Numbered from the stretch's first letter, positions 33,505 to 41,849 are shown. The stretch: 64,000 nt of DNA from CAZWRV01 sp964636325 (GCA_964636325.1 CAZWRV010000020.1:13746-77745), one strand, 5' to 3'. Program-made: numbers and translations. Notes: generated by a model from the sequence alone, not told the origin.

Positions 33505-33717
33505 TCAGGAGGAGCAAACGGCATTGCGGAATTCCCGGCTTGAATTTTCCTGGCCGTCGGTCACGATCGCGAAAATGACTTTTGCCGGGCGTTCATTCTC
33601 GGGCATCCCGGCGATTCTGCTTTCTATGTCGTTGATGCCGCGTCCGATCGCGTCGAGCAGGGGCGTCCCCGCGCGCGGGACGAACTTGTCCCTGCTCCCT
33701 TCTTCTTTATATATCAT
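33505..33717 (-). pseudogene. C-terminal fragment of a VWA-domain protein
   Basis: The 70-aa frame contains GTPLLDAIGRGINDIESRI and KVIFAIVTDGQENSSREF, the end of a von Willebrand type A domain. The MIDAS-bearing first half (DxSxS) is missing; upstream DNA (33718-33900) gives no continuation in any frame. The fragment stops soon after. It belongs to the decay zone around the PBP remnant. Confidence 0.6.
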
Positions 33718-33879
33718 ATACGAAGATCCGAATCATTTTGCGGATATTTCTTATAAAAACAGCGACAAAGTTGAAATATTGCAATTTTGCGGGGGCGGGC
33801 TTTATTTTCTTGAAGCTGCGTGCAATATTATTACCTAGGCCGTAGAGACTTTGAACGTTCTGTCTTGCTGTAATACAGT

Positions 33880-33916
33880 AAATATTCAGTGGACAACGCC
33901 CTTTAACTGAATATTT
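33880..33916. repeat. AAATATTCAGT palindrome, copy 1
   Basis: AAATATTCAGT (33880-33890) and ACTGAATATTT (33906-33916) form a perfect 11-bp stem around GGACAACGCCCTTTA. The same element occurs at 36977-37010 and 63708-63744, with a further variant at 37021-37057. Confidence 0.75.
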
Positions 33917-33944
33917 GCATAATGCACATGTCCTGGAGGCCAAG

Positions 33945-34286
33945 ATGCTGAACTTCCGAATTTCGCCCAGCGCAGACAAGGAAAAAGAGAATCTGCGGGA
34001 GATGCAGTCCCAGGCGCAGAAGAGCGCCGTCGAGAACCAGCGCTTGAGGGAGCAGCTATACAGGCTCACGCTCATCGTGGAGACCCTCTGGAAGATACTG
34101 AAGGATAAGCACCAGATGGACGAAGCGGCGTTGAAGAAGATGATCGACGAGAACGAGCTGGAGCGCAACAAGCTCCTTGCCCAGCCGCTGAAGTGCAAGG
34201 GCTGCTCCCGGCCGGTCTCCATCCGCAGCAAGATATGCGTCTTCTGCGGCGAAAAAGTGGACCATGTCGAACTCTTCCCATATTAA
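33945..34286 (+). CDS. Coiled-coil protein with C-terminal zinc ribbon
   Basis: A 113-aa protein starting MLNFRISPS with CTGGAGG upstream. Residues 10-75 are charged and heptad-like (ENLREMQSQAQKSAVENQRL), predicted coiled coil. Residues 82-105 carry CKGCSRPVSIRSKICVFCGE, two CxxC pairs fit for zinc. I do not recognise the family. Its last 23 bases overlap the start of hpt, which suggests translational coupling and one transcript. Confidence 0.7.
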   Translation: MLNFRISPSADKEKENLREMQSQAQKSAVENQRLREQLYRLTLIVETLWKILKDKHQMDEAALKKMIDENELERNKLLAQPLKCKGCSRPVSIRSKICVFCGEKVDHVELFPY

Positions 34287-34806
34287 GATACTTGTCTCCG
34301 GACGCAGGCTCAAAAGGAGAATCCGCGAGCTCGGGCGCCGTATTTCCATCGACTACAGGGACAAGGATCTTACCATCGTATATGTTGCAAACGGCGCCAT
34401 CTTGTTCACCGCCGATCTCGTGAGGGCGATATCGGTCCCGCTAAAGCTTGACTGCATCGCGGCCAGCTCGTATTCAGGCAACAGGAACACGGGGCGGCTC
34501 CGGGTCGGCTCCAGGTTGAAGCTCGACATCCGGGGCAGGGATGTCCTGCTGGTGGACGACGTCCTGGATTCCGGGCTGACTATGGACAAGCTGATAAGCA
34601 TCCTGAAGAAGTCTTCGCCGTCTTCGATCAAGGTATGTGTGCTTCTTGAAAAGTCTTCAAGGCGTGAAGCCCCCGTCAGCCCGGACTACATAGGATTCAG
34701 AGTGCCTGACGTCTTCCTCGTCGGCTATGGCCTGGACTGGCATGAATACTGCCGGAACCTCGATTTCGTCGGATATGTCGAGGACAAGGACAAGCAGCCG
34801 TTCTGA
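34264..34806 (+). CDS. hpt: Hypoxanthine phosphoribosyltransferase
   Basis: A 180-aa type I phosphoribosyltransferase that converts hypoxanthine or guanine plus PRPP to IMP or GMP in purine salvage. The PRPP-binding motif is DVLLVDDVLDSGLTM at about residues 97-111. The N-terminal ISIDYRDKDLTIVYVANGA and the late PDYIGFRVPDVFLVGYGLD (the flexible-loop and base-recognition region of the HPRT family) match well. The start overlaps the preceding zinc-ribbon gene by 23 nt and has no strong ribosome binding site of its own, in line with coupled translation. The next gene runs on the opposite strand, ending immediately beside it. Confidence 0.92.
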   Translation: MSNSSHIKILVSGRRLKRRIRELGRRISIDYRDKDLTIVYVANGAILFTADLVRAISVPLKLDCIAASSYSGNRNTGRLRVGSRLKLDIRGRDVLLVDDVLDSGLTMDKLISILKKSSPSSIKVCVLLEKSSRREAPVSPDYIGFRVPDVFLVGYGLDWHEYCRNLDFVGYVEDKDKQPF

Positions 34807-35292
34807 TTATTTCCTCAGCTTCTTCATCCCGCGCTTCTCCCGCGCCTCATTTATCCTCTGCCAGACGGCCGGATCCCTTTCGAGCAGGCGGATGAGGCGC
34901 CCGGTGCTGAGGCCCAGCCTTTCCGCCGCCGTGGCCACGGCGAATCCGCATTCTTCCATTGCGTCGAGCACATGTGCCAGCCATAGTGGATACTGCGGAT
35001 TCGAGACGCCGGTTTCGGGGACAGGCAGACGGACAGGGGTGGGATTGCGGATTTCGCAGGCGATTTTCAGCCTCAGCCTTTTCAGTGCTTTCGAGAGGTT
35101 CTCGCTTCTGTGCCTGCTTTCGACCGCCGTGGCGTCTACTCCCGTGGGCAGGTGGACAAGCCGGACGGCGGACGATGTCTTGTTCTGCTTCTGCCCGCCT
35201 GGGCCGCCGGCCCTGAACGCCTCGATCCTGCACTGGGCGAGGAGCTTGGCGTCCGCCATATTGAGCCAGATGTCCCTCTCCTCGTGAGGCAT
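34807..35292 (-). CDS. RF-1 domain (GGQ) peptidyl-tRNA hydrolase-like protein
   Basis: I use the ATG at 35292 (MPHEERD) with AAGGA upstream; 161 aa. The GGQ motif of class I release factors is present in FRAGGPGGQKQNKTSSAVRL (about residues 26-45), followed by the basic HRSENLSKALKRLRL. Small proteins of this type (ArfB/YaeJ-like or RF-H-like) hydrolyse peptidyl-tRNA on stalled ribosomes. The C-terminal part (ATAAERLGLSTGRLIRLLERD) looks like a small helical DNA/RNA-binding unit rather than the Lys/Arg tail of ArfB, so it belongs to a variant subfamily. It ends one base after hpt on the opposite strand. Confidence 0.78.
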   Translation of the reverse strand: MPHEERDIWLNMADAKLLAQCRIEAFRAGGPGGQKQNKTSSAVRLVHLPTGVDATAVESRHRSENLSKALKRLRLKIACEIRNPTPVRLPVPETGVSNPQYPLWLAHVLDAMEECGFAVATAAERLGLSTGRLIRLLERDPAVWQRINEAREKRGMKKLRK

Positions 35293-35336
35293 AGTCCTTA
35301 GTCCGTTACGGTGCGACTTGGAAAACGTTTTTGTCA

Positions 35337-35440
35337 AAGTATGCCGCTTTCGCCGAAAGCGGCACCGGCGACTTCGGCGAAGTCGCCGTACTCAAGCTCC
35401 TGCGCGCCGCAAGGGCGCCTTTTTCCCGCAGAGGAAAACT
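35337..35440. repeat. Composite palindromic repeat, copy 1
   Basis: Two 21-bp hairpins follow each other, with 9-10 bp arms GCCGCTTTCG (35343-35363) and GGCGACTTC (35367-35387). A third segment, GCGCGCCGCAAGGGCGCC then TTTTTCCCGCAGAGGAAAA, completes it. The same unit lies inverted at 45703-45808 and partly at 63951-64000. It could terminate transcription between the RF-like gene and hprK. Confidence 0.85.
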
Positions 35441-35460
35441 TGGCGCCTTGTCCGAGGCTT

Positions 35461-36456
35461 CTACGCGTTAAGCGGCGCAGTGTCTTTGGTTCCGGCAATG
35501 CGTCTCAGGATGGCGTCGTTCAAAATCCTGCCAGCATGCATCCCGAGGCTCCGCATCCTGAATTCCTGCGCCGCCACTTCGATGAGGTTTGCCGTCTCCC
35601 TTCCCGGTGCTACGGGTATTGTCGCGTGAGGTATCCTGACGCCGAGGATGCGGTAGGTCTCCGAGTCCAGGCCGGTACGGTCGATCCTGCCCGCGCTCTC
35701 CCAGTGCTTCATCGCTACGACGAGCTGGACGTCCTGCTGGTGCCGGAAGGACGACGCCCCGAACATCTGGATGATGTTGATGAGGCCGAGACCACGGATC
35801 TCCATGTACCCGCACATTTCCGGGAGGACCGGCGAGCCCGACAGCACTGTGGAGCCGATGCGGGTTATCCTGACTACGTCGTCCGCGACCAGCGCTGACC
35901 CCCGGCGTATGAGCGCCAGGGCGCATTCGCTCTTTCCGATTCCGCTGGGGCCGCGTATCAGAACCCCCGTCCCGTGGACGTCCACCAAGGTGCCCATGAC
36001 CTTCACCGACGGGGCGAGCGCCCTGTCCAGATAGATGATGGCCCCGTTGATGAAGCTGTATGTGACCATGGCGGTGGAGAAGATGGGGATGCCGGTCTTG
36101 CCGCTGAGGGAAATGAAGAGCTTGTCCGGGGTGATGTTCCTGGTGAAGACGATGCAGGGAATGTCCTTCTGCATAAGCTTGGATATCGCGTGACGCCGCT
36201 TCCTATCGGAGAGGGAGCGCAGGAAGGCGTTTTCGGCGCCGCCGAAGATCTGGACGCGCTTGTCCGCGAAGTAGCTGAAGAATCCCGCCAAGGCGAGTCC
36301 GGGCCTGTGTATGGAAGCCTCCTTGATGAGCCGGGCGCCGCCCTGGTGGCCGGAAAGCCAGCGAAGCCCGAGGGCCTCCTGGTTGTCCTTGAAGAACTGT
36401 TCGACGCTGGCGGCGGCGACGCCGTCCGGCCTCCTCGGATTTGCCTTGCCGCTCAA
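35461..36456 (-). CDS. hprK: HPr kinase/phosphorylase
   Basis: A 331-aa bifunctional enzyme that phosphorylates and dephosphorylates a regulatory Ser of HPr-like proteins. The N-terminal domain covers about 1-150. The P-loop GPSGIGKS is at about 174-181, and the HprK signature EIRGLGLINI follows near 223-232. The capping loop region IPVAPGRETANLIEVAA is also recognisable. It overlaps hpf by 4 nt (ATGA), so the two are translated together. In many Gram-negatives hprK sits beside ptsN and npr; here neither is adjacent, and the only HPr-like gene in the window is the His-to-Cys variant at 31818-32144. Confidence 0.93.
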   Translation of the reverse strand: MSGKANPRRPDGVAAASVEQFFKDNQEALGLRWLSGHQGGARLIKEASIHRPGLALAGFFSYFADKRVQIFGGAENAFLRSLSDRKRRHAISKLMQKDIPCIVFTRNITPDKLFISLSGKTGIPIFSTAMVTYSFINGAIIYLDRALAPSVKVMGTLVDVHGTGVLIRGPSGIGKSECALALIRRGSALVADDVVRITRIGSTVLSGSPVLPEMCGYMEIRGLGLINIIQMFGASSFRHQQDVQLVVAMKHWESAGRIDRTGLDSETYRILGVRIPHATIPVAPGRETANLIEVAAQEFRMRSLGMHAGRILNDAILRRIAGTKDTAPLNA

Positions 36457-36794
36457 GTATTTTCTTCCTCTGGCTGCGGCGCCTGGGGCGCTTCGCCCTT
36501 CTTCTTGTGGTGATCCTGGACCTTGTCGAAATATTTGCTGAGCTGCTTGTCGACCTTTTCTACGGCGGTGTCGATTGACTTATACATGTCGAATGATTCG
36601 GCGTCGGCCTCGATGTCGATGTTCTTGCCGTGGACTATTATCTCGGCCTTGCTCCTGGTCTTCTGGACGTCGAGGATGACTTTCGCGGTGTTGATCTTGT
36701 GCGCCCCGTCGAGTATCGCATGGAGTTTTCCTTGGGCGTAGTCCTTGAGGGCGTCTGTCACCGACACATGCCGTCCGGTCACGATGATTTCCAT
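36453..36794 (-). CDS. hpf: Ribosome hibernation promoting factor (short HPF/RaiA type)
   Basis: A 113-aa protein of the ribosome-associated sigma-54 modulation family, which binds the decoding centre of idle ribosomes. The beta-alpha-beta-beta-beta-alpha fold shows in MEIIVTGRHVSVTDALKDYA, AKVILDVQKTRSKAEIIVHG and DMYKSIDTAVEKVDKQLSKY. The tail (HHKKKGEAPQAPQPEEE) is short and unstructured, so it is the short form without the dimerisation domain. A purine-rich site lies before the ATG. It is followed by hprK with a 4-nt overlap, the conserved order of the rpoN-hpf-ptsN region. Confidence 0.92.
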   Translation of the reverse strand: MEIIVTGRHVSVTDALKDYAQGKLHAILDGAHKINTAKVILDVQKTRSKAEIIVHGKNIDIEADAESFDMYKSIDTAVEKVDKQLSKYFDKVQDHHKKKGEAPQAPQPEEENT

Positions 36795-36974
36795 CTTTTT
36801 TCCTCCGTGGGTTTTCTGATGGGGGGACTGTGTTGAAGGTAATTACCTTTATACTAATCGAGCTACACTATTAAAATATTCGGGAAAACGGCAAGTTCGA
36901 GCATGCCGTCCAAGAAAAAGCGAAAAAAGTGGCATGGGGCCCGGTGCCATGTTCCCTTGTGGGGTGTGTCCTGG

Positions 36975-37060
36975 TAAATATTCAGTGAACTACGCCCTTT
37001 GACTGAATTTCCCCCTAAGCATGAATCCAGCAAAAGGGCGTAGCGTGCTGAATTCATACA
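36975..37060. repeat. AAATATTCAGT palindromes, copies 2a and 2b
   Basis: Copy 2a (AAATATTCAGTGAACTACG, then CCCTTTGACTGAATTT) matches 33880-33916. Copy 2b (ATGAATCCAGCAAAAGGGCG to GCTGAATTCAT, 37021-37057) is an inverted variant of it. Together they occupy the gap between lptB and hpf where other genomes carry rpoN. The rest of 36795-37071 is AT-rich and probably holds the hpf-hprK promoter. Confidence 0.7.
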
Positions 37061-37071
37061 TGTCTGGCTCC

Positions 37072-37800
37072 TCACATTGTGAACTTCGGGCCGAGGTAGA
37101 TTTCCCTGGCCTTCTCGTCGTTGACAAGATACTGGCTGTCTCCCTCGCAGACAATCTGGCCTTCGCACATGAGATAAGCCCGGTCGACGCAGGAGAGGGT
37201 TTCGCGGACGTTGTGGTCGGTGATGAGTATGCCCAGACCCATGTCCTTGAGCCTCATGATTATCTGCTGTACGTCGTATACGGCGATGGGGTCGACGCCG
37301 CTGAACGGTTCGTCGAGCATCATGAAGGAGGGGTTCGTCACGAGGGCGCGGGTGATTTCAAGCCTGCGGCGTTCCCCGCCGCTGAGCGTCATCGCCTTCT
37401 GGTCGGAGAGGTGCGTGAGCTCCAGTTCGTTCAGGAGTTCGTCGACCCGTTTCATGCGTTCGGACTTGGATATGTCGAGCGTCTCGAGGATGGCAAGGAT
37501 GTTCTGGCGGACCGTGAGCTTCCGGAAGATGGAAGGTTCCTGTGACAGATAGCCCATCCCGGCGCGCGCCCTCTTATACATGGGCATCGCCGAAATGTCC
37601 CGCCCTCCGAAGAATATCTGGCCGGAGTCGGGGTTTATGAGCCCCATGATCATGTAGAAGCTGGTTGTCTTGCCGGCGCCGTTCGGGCCGAGCAGCCCGA
37701 CGACCTCGCCGCCGCGGACGTTTATGGAGACCTTGTTGACAACGCGTCTGCCGTGGTAGGCCTTGACGAGATCCACGGCCTGTATCAGGAATTCGTTCAT
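37072..37800 (-). CDS. lptB: LPS export ABC transporter ATPase
   Basis: A 242-aa ATPase powering LPS extraction from the inner membrane with LptF/LptG. Walker A is GPNGAGKT (about 39-46), the ABC signature is LSGGERRRLEI (about 141-151), Walker B is FMMLDEPFSGVDP (about 163-175) and the switch His is in LITDHNVRETL. The sequence is typical of the LptB (YhbG) branch (TSFYMIMGLINPDSGQI). It overlaps lptA by 4 nt. The membrane partners lptF and lptG are not in the window. Confidence 0.95.
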   Translation of the reverse strand: MNEFLIQAVDLVKAYHGRRVVNKVSINVRGGEVVGLLGPNGAGKTTSFYMIMGLINPDSGQIFFGGRDISAMPMYKRARAGMGYLSQEPSIFRKLTVRQNILAILETLDISKSERMKRVDELLNELELTHLSDQKAMTLSGGERRRLEITRALVTNPSFMMLDEPFSGVDPIAVYDVQQIIMRLKDMGLGILITDHNVRETLSCVDRAYLMCEGQIVCEGDSQYLVNDEKAREIYLGPKFTM

Positions 37801-38477
37801 TTCTTCTCTTCGTCCGGTTTGGCCTGGGCTGGAGTCTTTTCCGCAGGCTTCTTGTCCTCCGGCCGTTCCTGCTTGGGCTTGGCGTCGGGCCTCTTTTCTC
37901 CGCCGGGGACGGTCTGGAGCGTTTCGGGCTTTAGCCTCATCTGCGAGCCGCCCTGGATGCTGAGGCGCTCGCTGTCCCTCCAGAAGTTGATCACCTCGCC
38001 CTCGATCCTTTGCTCGCCCTGCAGCAGAACGGGATTCTCCGTGAGGGTTATCTTCCCCTCCTTGACGTCGTATTCGGCCCGTCCGGCGGTCGCCTTCTGC
38101 TCCTCCTTCTTCTCCTCACCCTCGGGCGGCTTCCTGACGATCACGACATCCTTTTCGCAGATGATCTTGGAGACCTTCTTTGTCTTCTTCGTCTTCTTCG
38201 GATCCGGCGCGTCCTTGTCCTGCTCCTCGACATCCTCCAGGTATATTGTCATCTTGTGGCAGTTGATGGTGAGCTCCTGGTCGTCCACCTTGACGTTGCC
38301 GGTGAAGACGGCGGTGTTCTTCGCGCTGTCTATGTCCATCGTGTCGGACTTTATGACCGTCGGCTTCTTGTCGGTCCTCTGCCTGTCCTTGCCCATCAGC
38401 GAGAAGTCCTGCGCGAAGCAGGCGGCCGATATGAAAAGCAGCGCGAGCGCCAGGAACCTATGTCTTGCAGCTTTCAA
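37797..38477 (-). CDS. lptA: LptA-like periplasmic LPS transport protein
   Basis: No ATG lies between 38657 and the mature protein. A TTG at 38477 with CCGGAG upstream gives a clean signal peptide (KAARHRFLALALLFISAACFAQ) and 226 aa, so I choose it. The OstA/LptA domain (about 40-175) is seen in VIKSDTMDIDSAKNTAVFTGNV and RAEYDVKEGKITLTENPVLLQ. An insert of charged residues (EEQDKDAPDPKKTKKTKK) and a Pro/Lys/Glu-rich tail are longer than in enterobacterial LptA. It should bridge LptC and LptD in the periplasm. Overlaps lptB by 4 nt, with 142 bp to lptC. Confidence 0.85.
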   Translation of the reverse strand: MKAARHRFLALALLFISAACFAQDFSLMGKDRQRTDKKPTVIKSDTMDIDSAKNTAVFTGNVKVDDQELTINCHKMTIYLEDVEEQDKDAPDPKKTKKTKKVSKIICEKDVVIVRKPPEGEEKKEEQKATAGRAEYDVKEGKITLTENPVLLQGEQRIEGEVINFWRDSERLSIQGGSQMRLKPETLQTVPGGEKRPDAKPKQERPEDKKPAEKTPAQAKPDEEKK

Positions 38478-38619
38478 TGGCGGAACTCCGGATTTGAATT
38501 TTCGACATTCAAGTTGATACGTTTCCGATGCGGGATGGTGGGCCTGAATATATTTTGCATTTAACCTGATTGCAAGGGATGGGCGGATGAAAAAGGATAT
38601 CCCTGGGCAATGTGTCAGT

Positions 38620-39126
38620 TCACTTCTTTTCCTCTTTGGGCACCTCGCCGAGATCATGGGGCTGCTTCTGTTCCTGCATGCTCTGGAGGTCCTGCTTCAG
38701 GATCACCTTGACCTTGCTGCGGATGTGGAGGAGCTGCTTCTCGTGGTCGGCGTCGAACCCGACGCCGTCGGCGTCCATCGTGTCGGAGTAGAAGTGGACC
38801 TCGTCGTCGCCGTTGATCGTCTTGCTGGCCCGGTCGTAGACCGCGGTCGGGGTGACGACCACGGCCTTGATCTTCTCGATGTCGCCGTCCACCCATTCGA
38901 CGCGGACTTTTTCCAGCAGTATCTGGACGCCCCTTGTCTCCGCCTTCTTGCCATAGACGACGAATTCGAGCAGGTTGCTGTCCTTGTTGTATTCCGGAAG
39001 CTTGTAGTCTATGAGCGTGACATCGGCGCCGTCGTCGGTGTCTGCGGCGGGCATGGGGGCCGAGGCGGCGAGCATGAGGGCCAAAAGGCTGACTATTCCG
39101 TATATTTTTTTATGAGACCCTGCCAT
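38620..39126 (-). CDS. lptC: LptC-like protein
   Basis: The start at 39126 (MAGSHKKIYGIVSLLALML) gives a 168-aa protein with an N-terminal hydrophobic segment that anchors it or serves as signal peptide. The rest is a beta-rich LptC/OstA-type domain (NLLEFVVYGKKAETRG, VTPTAVYDRASKTINGDDEV, SDTMDADGVGFDADHE). LptC hands LPS from LptBFG to LptA. It overlaps the end of kdsC by 34 nt and precedes lptA, the usual gene order. Sequence similarity is loose, so the name rests partly on position. Confidence 0.8.
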   Translation of the reverse strand: MAGSHKKIYGIVSLLALMLAASAPMPAADTDDGADVTLIDYKLPEYNKDSNLLEFVVYGKKAETRGVQILLEKVRVEWVDGDIEKIKAVVVTPTAVYDRASKTINGDDEVHFYSDTMDADGVGFDADHEKQLLHIRSKVKVILKQDLQSMQEQKQPHDLGEVPKEEKK

Positions 39127-39611
39127 TTGCCTGTTTCCTTGAGCAGCCAGTCGATTACCTCGCGGACGGCGCCTGCGCCCCCCGGCAGCTTCGTCCTGAA
39201 GTCGCAGTATTCGCCCATGTATTCCGGGGCGTCCGCGACTACCGCCCCTATGCCGCACTTCCTTAAGATCGGGATGTCTATGACGTCGTCGCCGATGTAG
39301 AGGCATTCCGACGGTTCGGCCCTGAGGTCGGCGAGGAGCGCGTCGAATGCCTCGCCCTTGTTCTTTTTCCCCTCGTGGAGGAAGTCGAGCTGCAGCTCCT
39401 CTGCGCGCCTCCTGTTGCCCTTGCCGCTCCTGCCCGAGAGCGCTCCGACCTTGTAGCCCGCCCTTCTGGCGAGCTTGATGCCGTGTCCGTCCCGGACATG
39501 GAAGAGTTTGACCTCCTCCTCGCCGGCGAAGCCGATCTGGCCGTTGGTGAGGACTCCGTCAATGTCGAAAATCAGTATTCGTATCTTTTCGGCCTTATCC
39601 TTCAAGGTCAT
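39093..39611 (-). CDS. kdsC: 3-deoxy-D-manno-octulosonate-8-phosphate phosphatase
   Basis: A 172-aa HAD-superfamily phosphatase of the C0 type without a cap, which removes phosphate from KDO-8-P in KDO synthesis. Motif I is IFDIDGVLTNG (about 13-23, nucleophile Asp in DIDG), motif II is ALSGRSG, and motif III/IV is YIGDDVIDIPIL. The length and the KdsC-type HVRDGHGIKLARRAG loop fit. It overlaps kdsA by 17 nt and lptC by 34 nt, so the KDO and LPS-transport genes form one operon. Confidence 0.93.
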   Translation of the reverse strand: MTLKDKAEKIRILIFDIDGVLTNGQIGFAGEEEVKLFHVRDGHGIKLARRAGYKVGALSGRSGKGNRRRAEELQLDFLHEGKKNKGEAFDALLADLRAEPSECLYIGDDVIDIPILRKCGIGAVVADAPEYMGEYCDFRTKLPGGAGAVREVIDWLLKETGKWQGLIKKYTE

Positions 39612-40407
39612 GCAGGTCCCTCACGGCTTTCACTATTCTCGCGGCACTTTTGAAGTCAAGCGAATTGGGTCCGTCGGAGAGGGCCTTGTCCGGCTCGGGA
39701 TGGACCTCGATGAAAAGGCCGTCTATGCCGGCCGCGGCGGCCGCTCGCGCAAGCGGCTCCACGAACTGGCGCTGACCTCCTGACGCGTGCCCGAGGCCGC
39801 CCGGGAGCTGGACGGAATGGGTGGCGTCGAAAATAACCGGCGCTCCCAGTTCCCTCATCGTCACCAGCGAACGCATGTCCACCACCAGATTGTGGTATCC
39901 GAATGAAGTCCCGCGCTCCGTAAGCATCACCTTCTGATTTCCCGTGCCCCGGACTTTTTCGATGGCACCCTTCATGTCTTCCGGGGCCATGAACTGGCCT
40001 TTCTTGACGTTCACTGTCCTTCCAGTCCTGCCGGCGGCGGCAAGTAGGTCTGTCTGGCGGCATAGGAAAGCCGGAATCTGAAGGACGTCGGCGATCTCGG
40101 CCGCCTCCTTTGCCTGCACGGGATCGTGTATGTCGGTGAGGACCGGGACGCCGAATTCCTTTTTCACTTCGGAGAGTATCTCTAGGCCGCCGCCCATGCC
40201 CGGGCCGCGGAACGATTTTCCCGATGTGCGGTTCGCCTTGTCGAACGACGCCTTGAATACGTAGGGGATGCCCAGGGAGGCGCAGAGCTTGATCAGGAAG
40301 CCCGCTATGCGGAAACAGGTCTCCCGGCTCTCAATGACGCATGGTCCGGCGATCAGCAGGAGCTTCCCGCCCACCTTGACTCTTTTTGTGATTCCGAACG
40401 ATTTCAT
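39595..40407 (-). CDS. kdsA: KDO-8-phosphate synthase
   Basis: A 270-aa TIM-barrel enzyme condensing arabinose-5-phosphate and PEP to KDO-8-P. Family signatures include LLIAGPCVIESRE (about 17-29), FKASFDKANRTSGKSFRGPG (about 51-70), LTDIHDP and FIEVHPEPDKALSDGPNSL near the end. Cys in AGPC is the metal-ligand position of the metal-dependent class. It is the first gene of the kdsA-kdsC-lptC-lptA-lptB unit; the 191-bp region upstream (40408-40598), shared with the divergent oxidoreductase, must hold its promoter. Confidence 0.95.
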   Translation of the reverse strand: MKSFGITKRVKVGGKLLLIAGPCVIESRETCFRIAGFLIKLCASLGIPYVFKASFDKANRTSGKSFRGPGMGGGLEILSEVKKEFGVPVLTDIHDPVQAKEAAEIADVLQIPAFLCRQTDLLAAAGRTGRTVNVKKGQFMAPEDMKGAIEKVRGTGNQKVMLTERGTSFGYHNLVVDMRSLVTMRELGAPVIFDATHSVQLPGGLGHASGGQRQFVEPLARAAAAAGIDGLFIEVHPEPDKALSDGPNSLDFKSAARIVKAVRDLHDLEG

Positions 40408-40598
40408 TAGCCTGTTAAACTACACCATCAATCCACAAGAGGGAAATCCAAAAGGCCATTTCCATGAACTTTTCAGCGTAGAGGTCTAAGGCAAATATGA
40501 AATAATTGATTATATTATGAGGCTTGAAATTTGTCAATTCGCAATAGCGGAATATTTTTCCAGCTTCACGTAACAATGCAGCCCAAAGGCAGTGAATT

Positions 40599-41681
40599 AT
40601 GAAAAACAGGCCAGTACGTGTCGGGATATTGGGAAGTGGATGGATACTCGAGTCGCATGCGCGCGGATTCCGCGCCGCAGGTGACCGATGCAAGGTCGTC
40701 GCCGTAACTGCCCGTAGCCCGGAGGCGAAAAGCAAGGCTAAGGAACTTCTTGGCCCGGAGGTCGAATGCCATTCGGACTGGACCGGGCTCATGCGGCGCG
40801 GCGATCTCGACGCGGTCGACATACTCCTTCCCCATGATCTGCATCTGCCTGCGACCGTGATGGCCGCGCAGAAGGGCCTGCATGTAATGGTCGAGAAGGT
40901 CATGGCGCGCAATATCTGGGAGTGCGACAAGATGATCTCCGCCTGCAGAAAGGCGGGCGTGACTCTCGCAGTGACGCACGACCGGCGCTACCATCCGGAC
41001 TGGATGGCCCTCAAAAACCTGGTCGACAGCGGGCTCCTGGGTGAAATCACCCATTGGAAGCTCGAGCACAACCAGGACGTCCTTGCACCGCAGGGAAGCT
41101 GGATCCGCGACCGCAGGCAGCTCGGCGGGGGCGCGATAATGAGCTGCCTCACGCACCAGCTCGACGGCCTCCGCTGGTTCGCCGGAGAGGCCGATTCTGT
41201 CGCATCCATGAGCAAGACCGTCCCCGAACGGATGCAGGGCGAAACAATCGGCACGGTCCTGCTTCAGATGAAGTCCGGCGCCATGGCCCAGTGCACAATC
41301 AACTGGATGACGCGCTCGGGCGGTGCGACGGACGGTCTCTGGCCGGAACTCATCCATGCCACCGGCACCGGCGGTGAGGCATACTTCATGGTTGGGCGCG
41401 GTGCATTCGCGATGCTTCGCGATCGACATGAACGCCTCAAGCCTTTCGCCGCCGACTGCAATACCGTAGAAAAAGGGTTTACCCGCCTCAAGGCTGGCAA
41501 TTGGGAGAAGCACGAGCGCTGCATCGTCGAATGGATGAAGATGCTATGCGGAGAGCCATTCGAACTTTCAACGACCGGCGAGGACAGCCGGATGACCGTC
41601 GAACTCGCTGAGGCCGCATATCGTTCCGCTGAAAGCGGCAGGTTCGTAAAGCTTCCAATCAGGCCGCGGAAATGGAAATAA
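40599..41681 (+). CDS. Gfo/Idh/MocA-family oxidoreductase
   Basis: A 360-aa NAD(P)-dependent sugar or cyclitol dehydrogenase-like protein. The Rossmann motif GILGSGWILESHARGF is at about 9-24. The next landmark is HVMVEKVMARN at about 94-104; the family normally reads EKP there, so Pro is replaced by Val while the catalytic Lys is kept. The C-terminal alpha/beta domain has GSWIRDRRQLGGGAIMSCLTHQLDGLRW, where the family's conserved metal-free GGG...D..H pattern is seen. Substrate unknown. AAAGGC lies upstream of the ATG. Divergent from kdsA and followed 168 bp later by a dehydrogenase; both could act in a sugar oxidation route. Confidence 0.88.
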   Translation: MKNRPVRVGILGSGWILESHARGFRAAGDRCKVVAVTARSPEAKSKAKELLGPEVECHSDWTGLMRRGDLDAVDILLPHDLHLPATVMAAQKGLHVMVEKVMARNIWECDKMISACRKAGVTLAVTHDRRYHPDWMALKNLVDSGLLGEITHWKLEHNQDVLAPQGSWIRDRRQLGGGAIMSCLTHQLDGLRWFAGEADSVASMSKTVPERMQGETIGTVLLQMKSGAMAQCTINWMTRSGGATDGLWPELIHATGTGGEAYFMVGRGAFAMLRDRHERLKPFAADCNTVEKGFTRLKAGNWEKHERCIVEWMKMLCGEPFELSTTGEDSRMTVELAEAAYRSAESGRFVKLPIRPRKWK

Positions 41682-41849
41682 TCGGCGGTGTTCAGGTGTC
41701 AGCGAAAGGGCTATGTTGATGAATCGATCAATTATAATCATTCGACTGCAGTCGATCGCCGCCGACCGCATTCGAACGCAGTCGAAATTTCCCCGACACC
41801 TGTTACGCAAAACTTAATTTTACAATTACCTTAGCTTATAGGTGTTCCA

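Noticed and set aside
35318..35629. Arg-rich frame starting in the composite repeat near hprK
   Set aside because: It consists of translated repeat followed by an out-of-frame reading of hprK.
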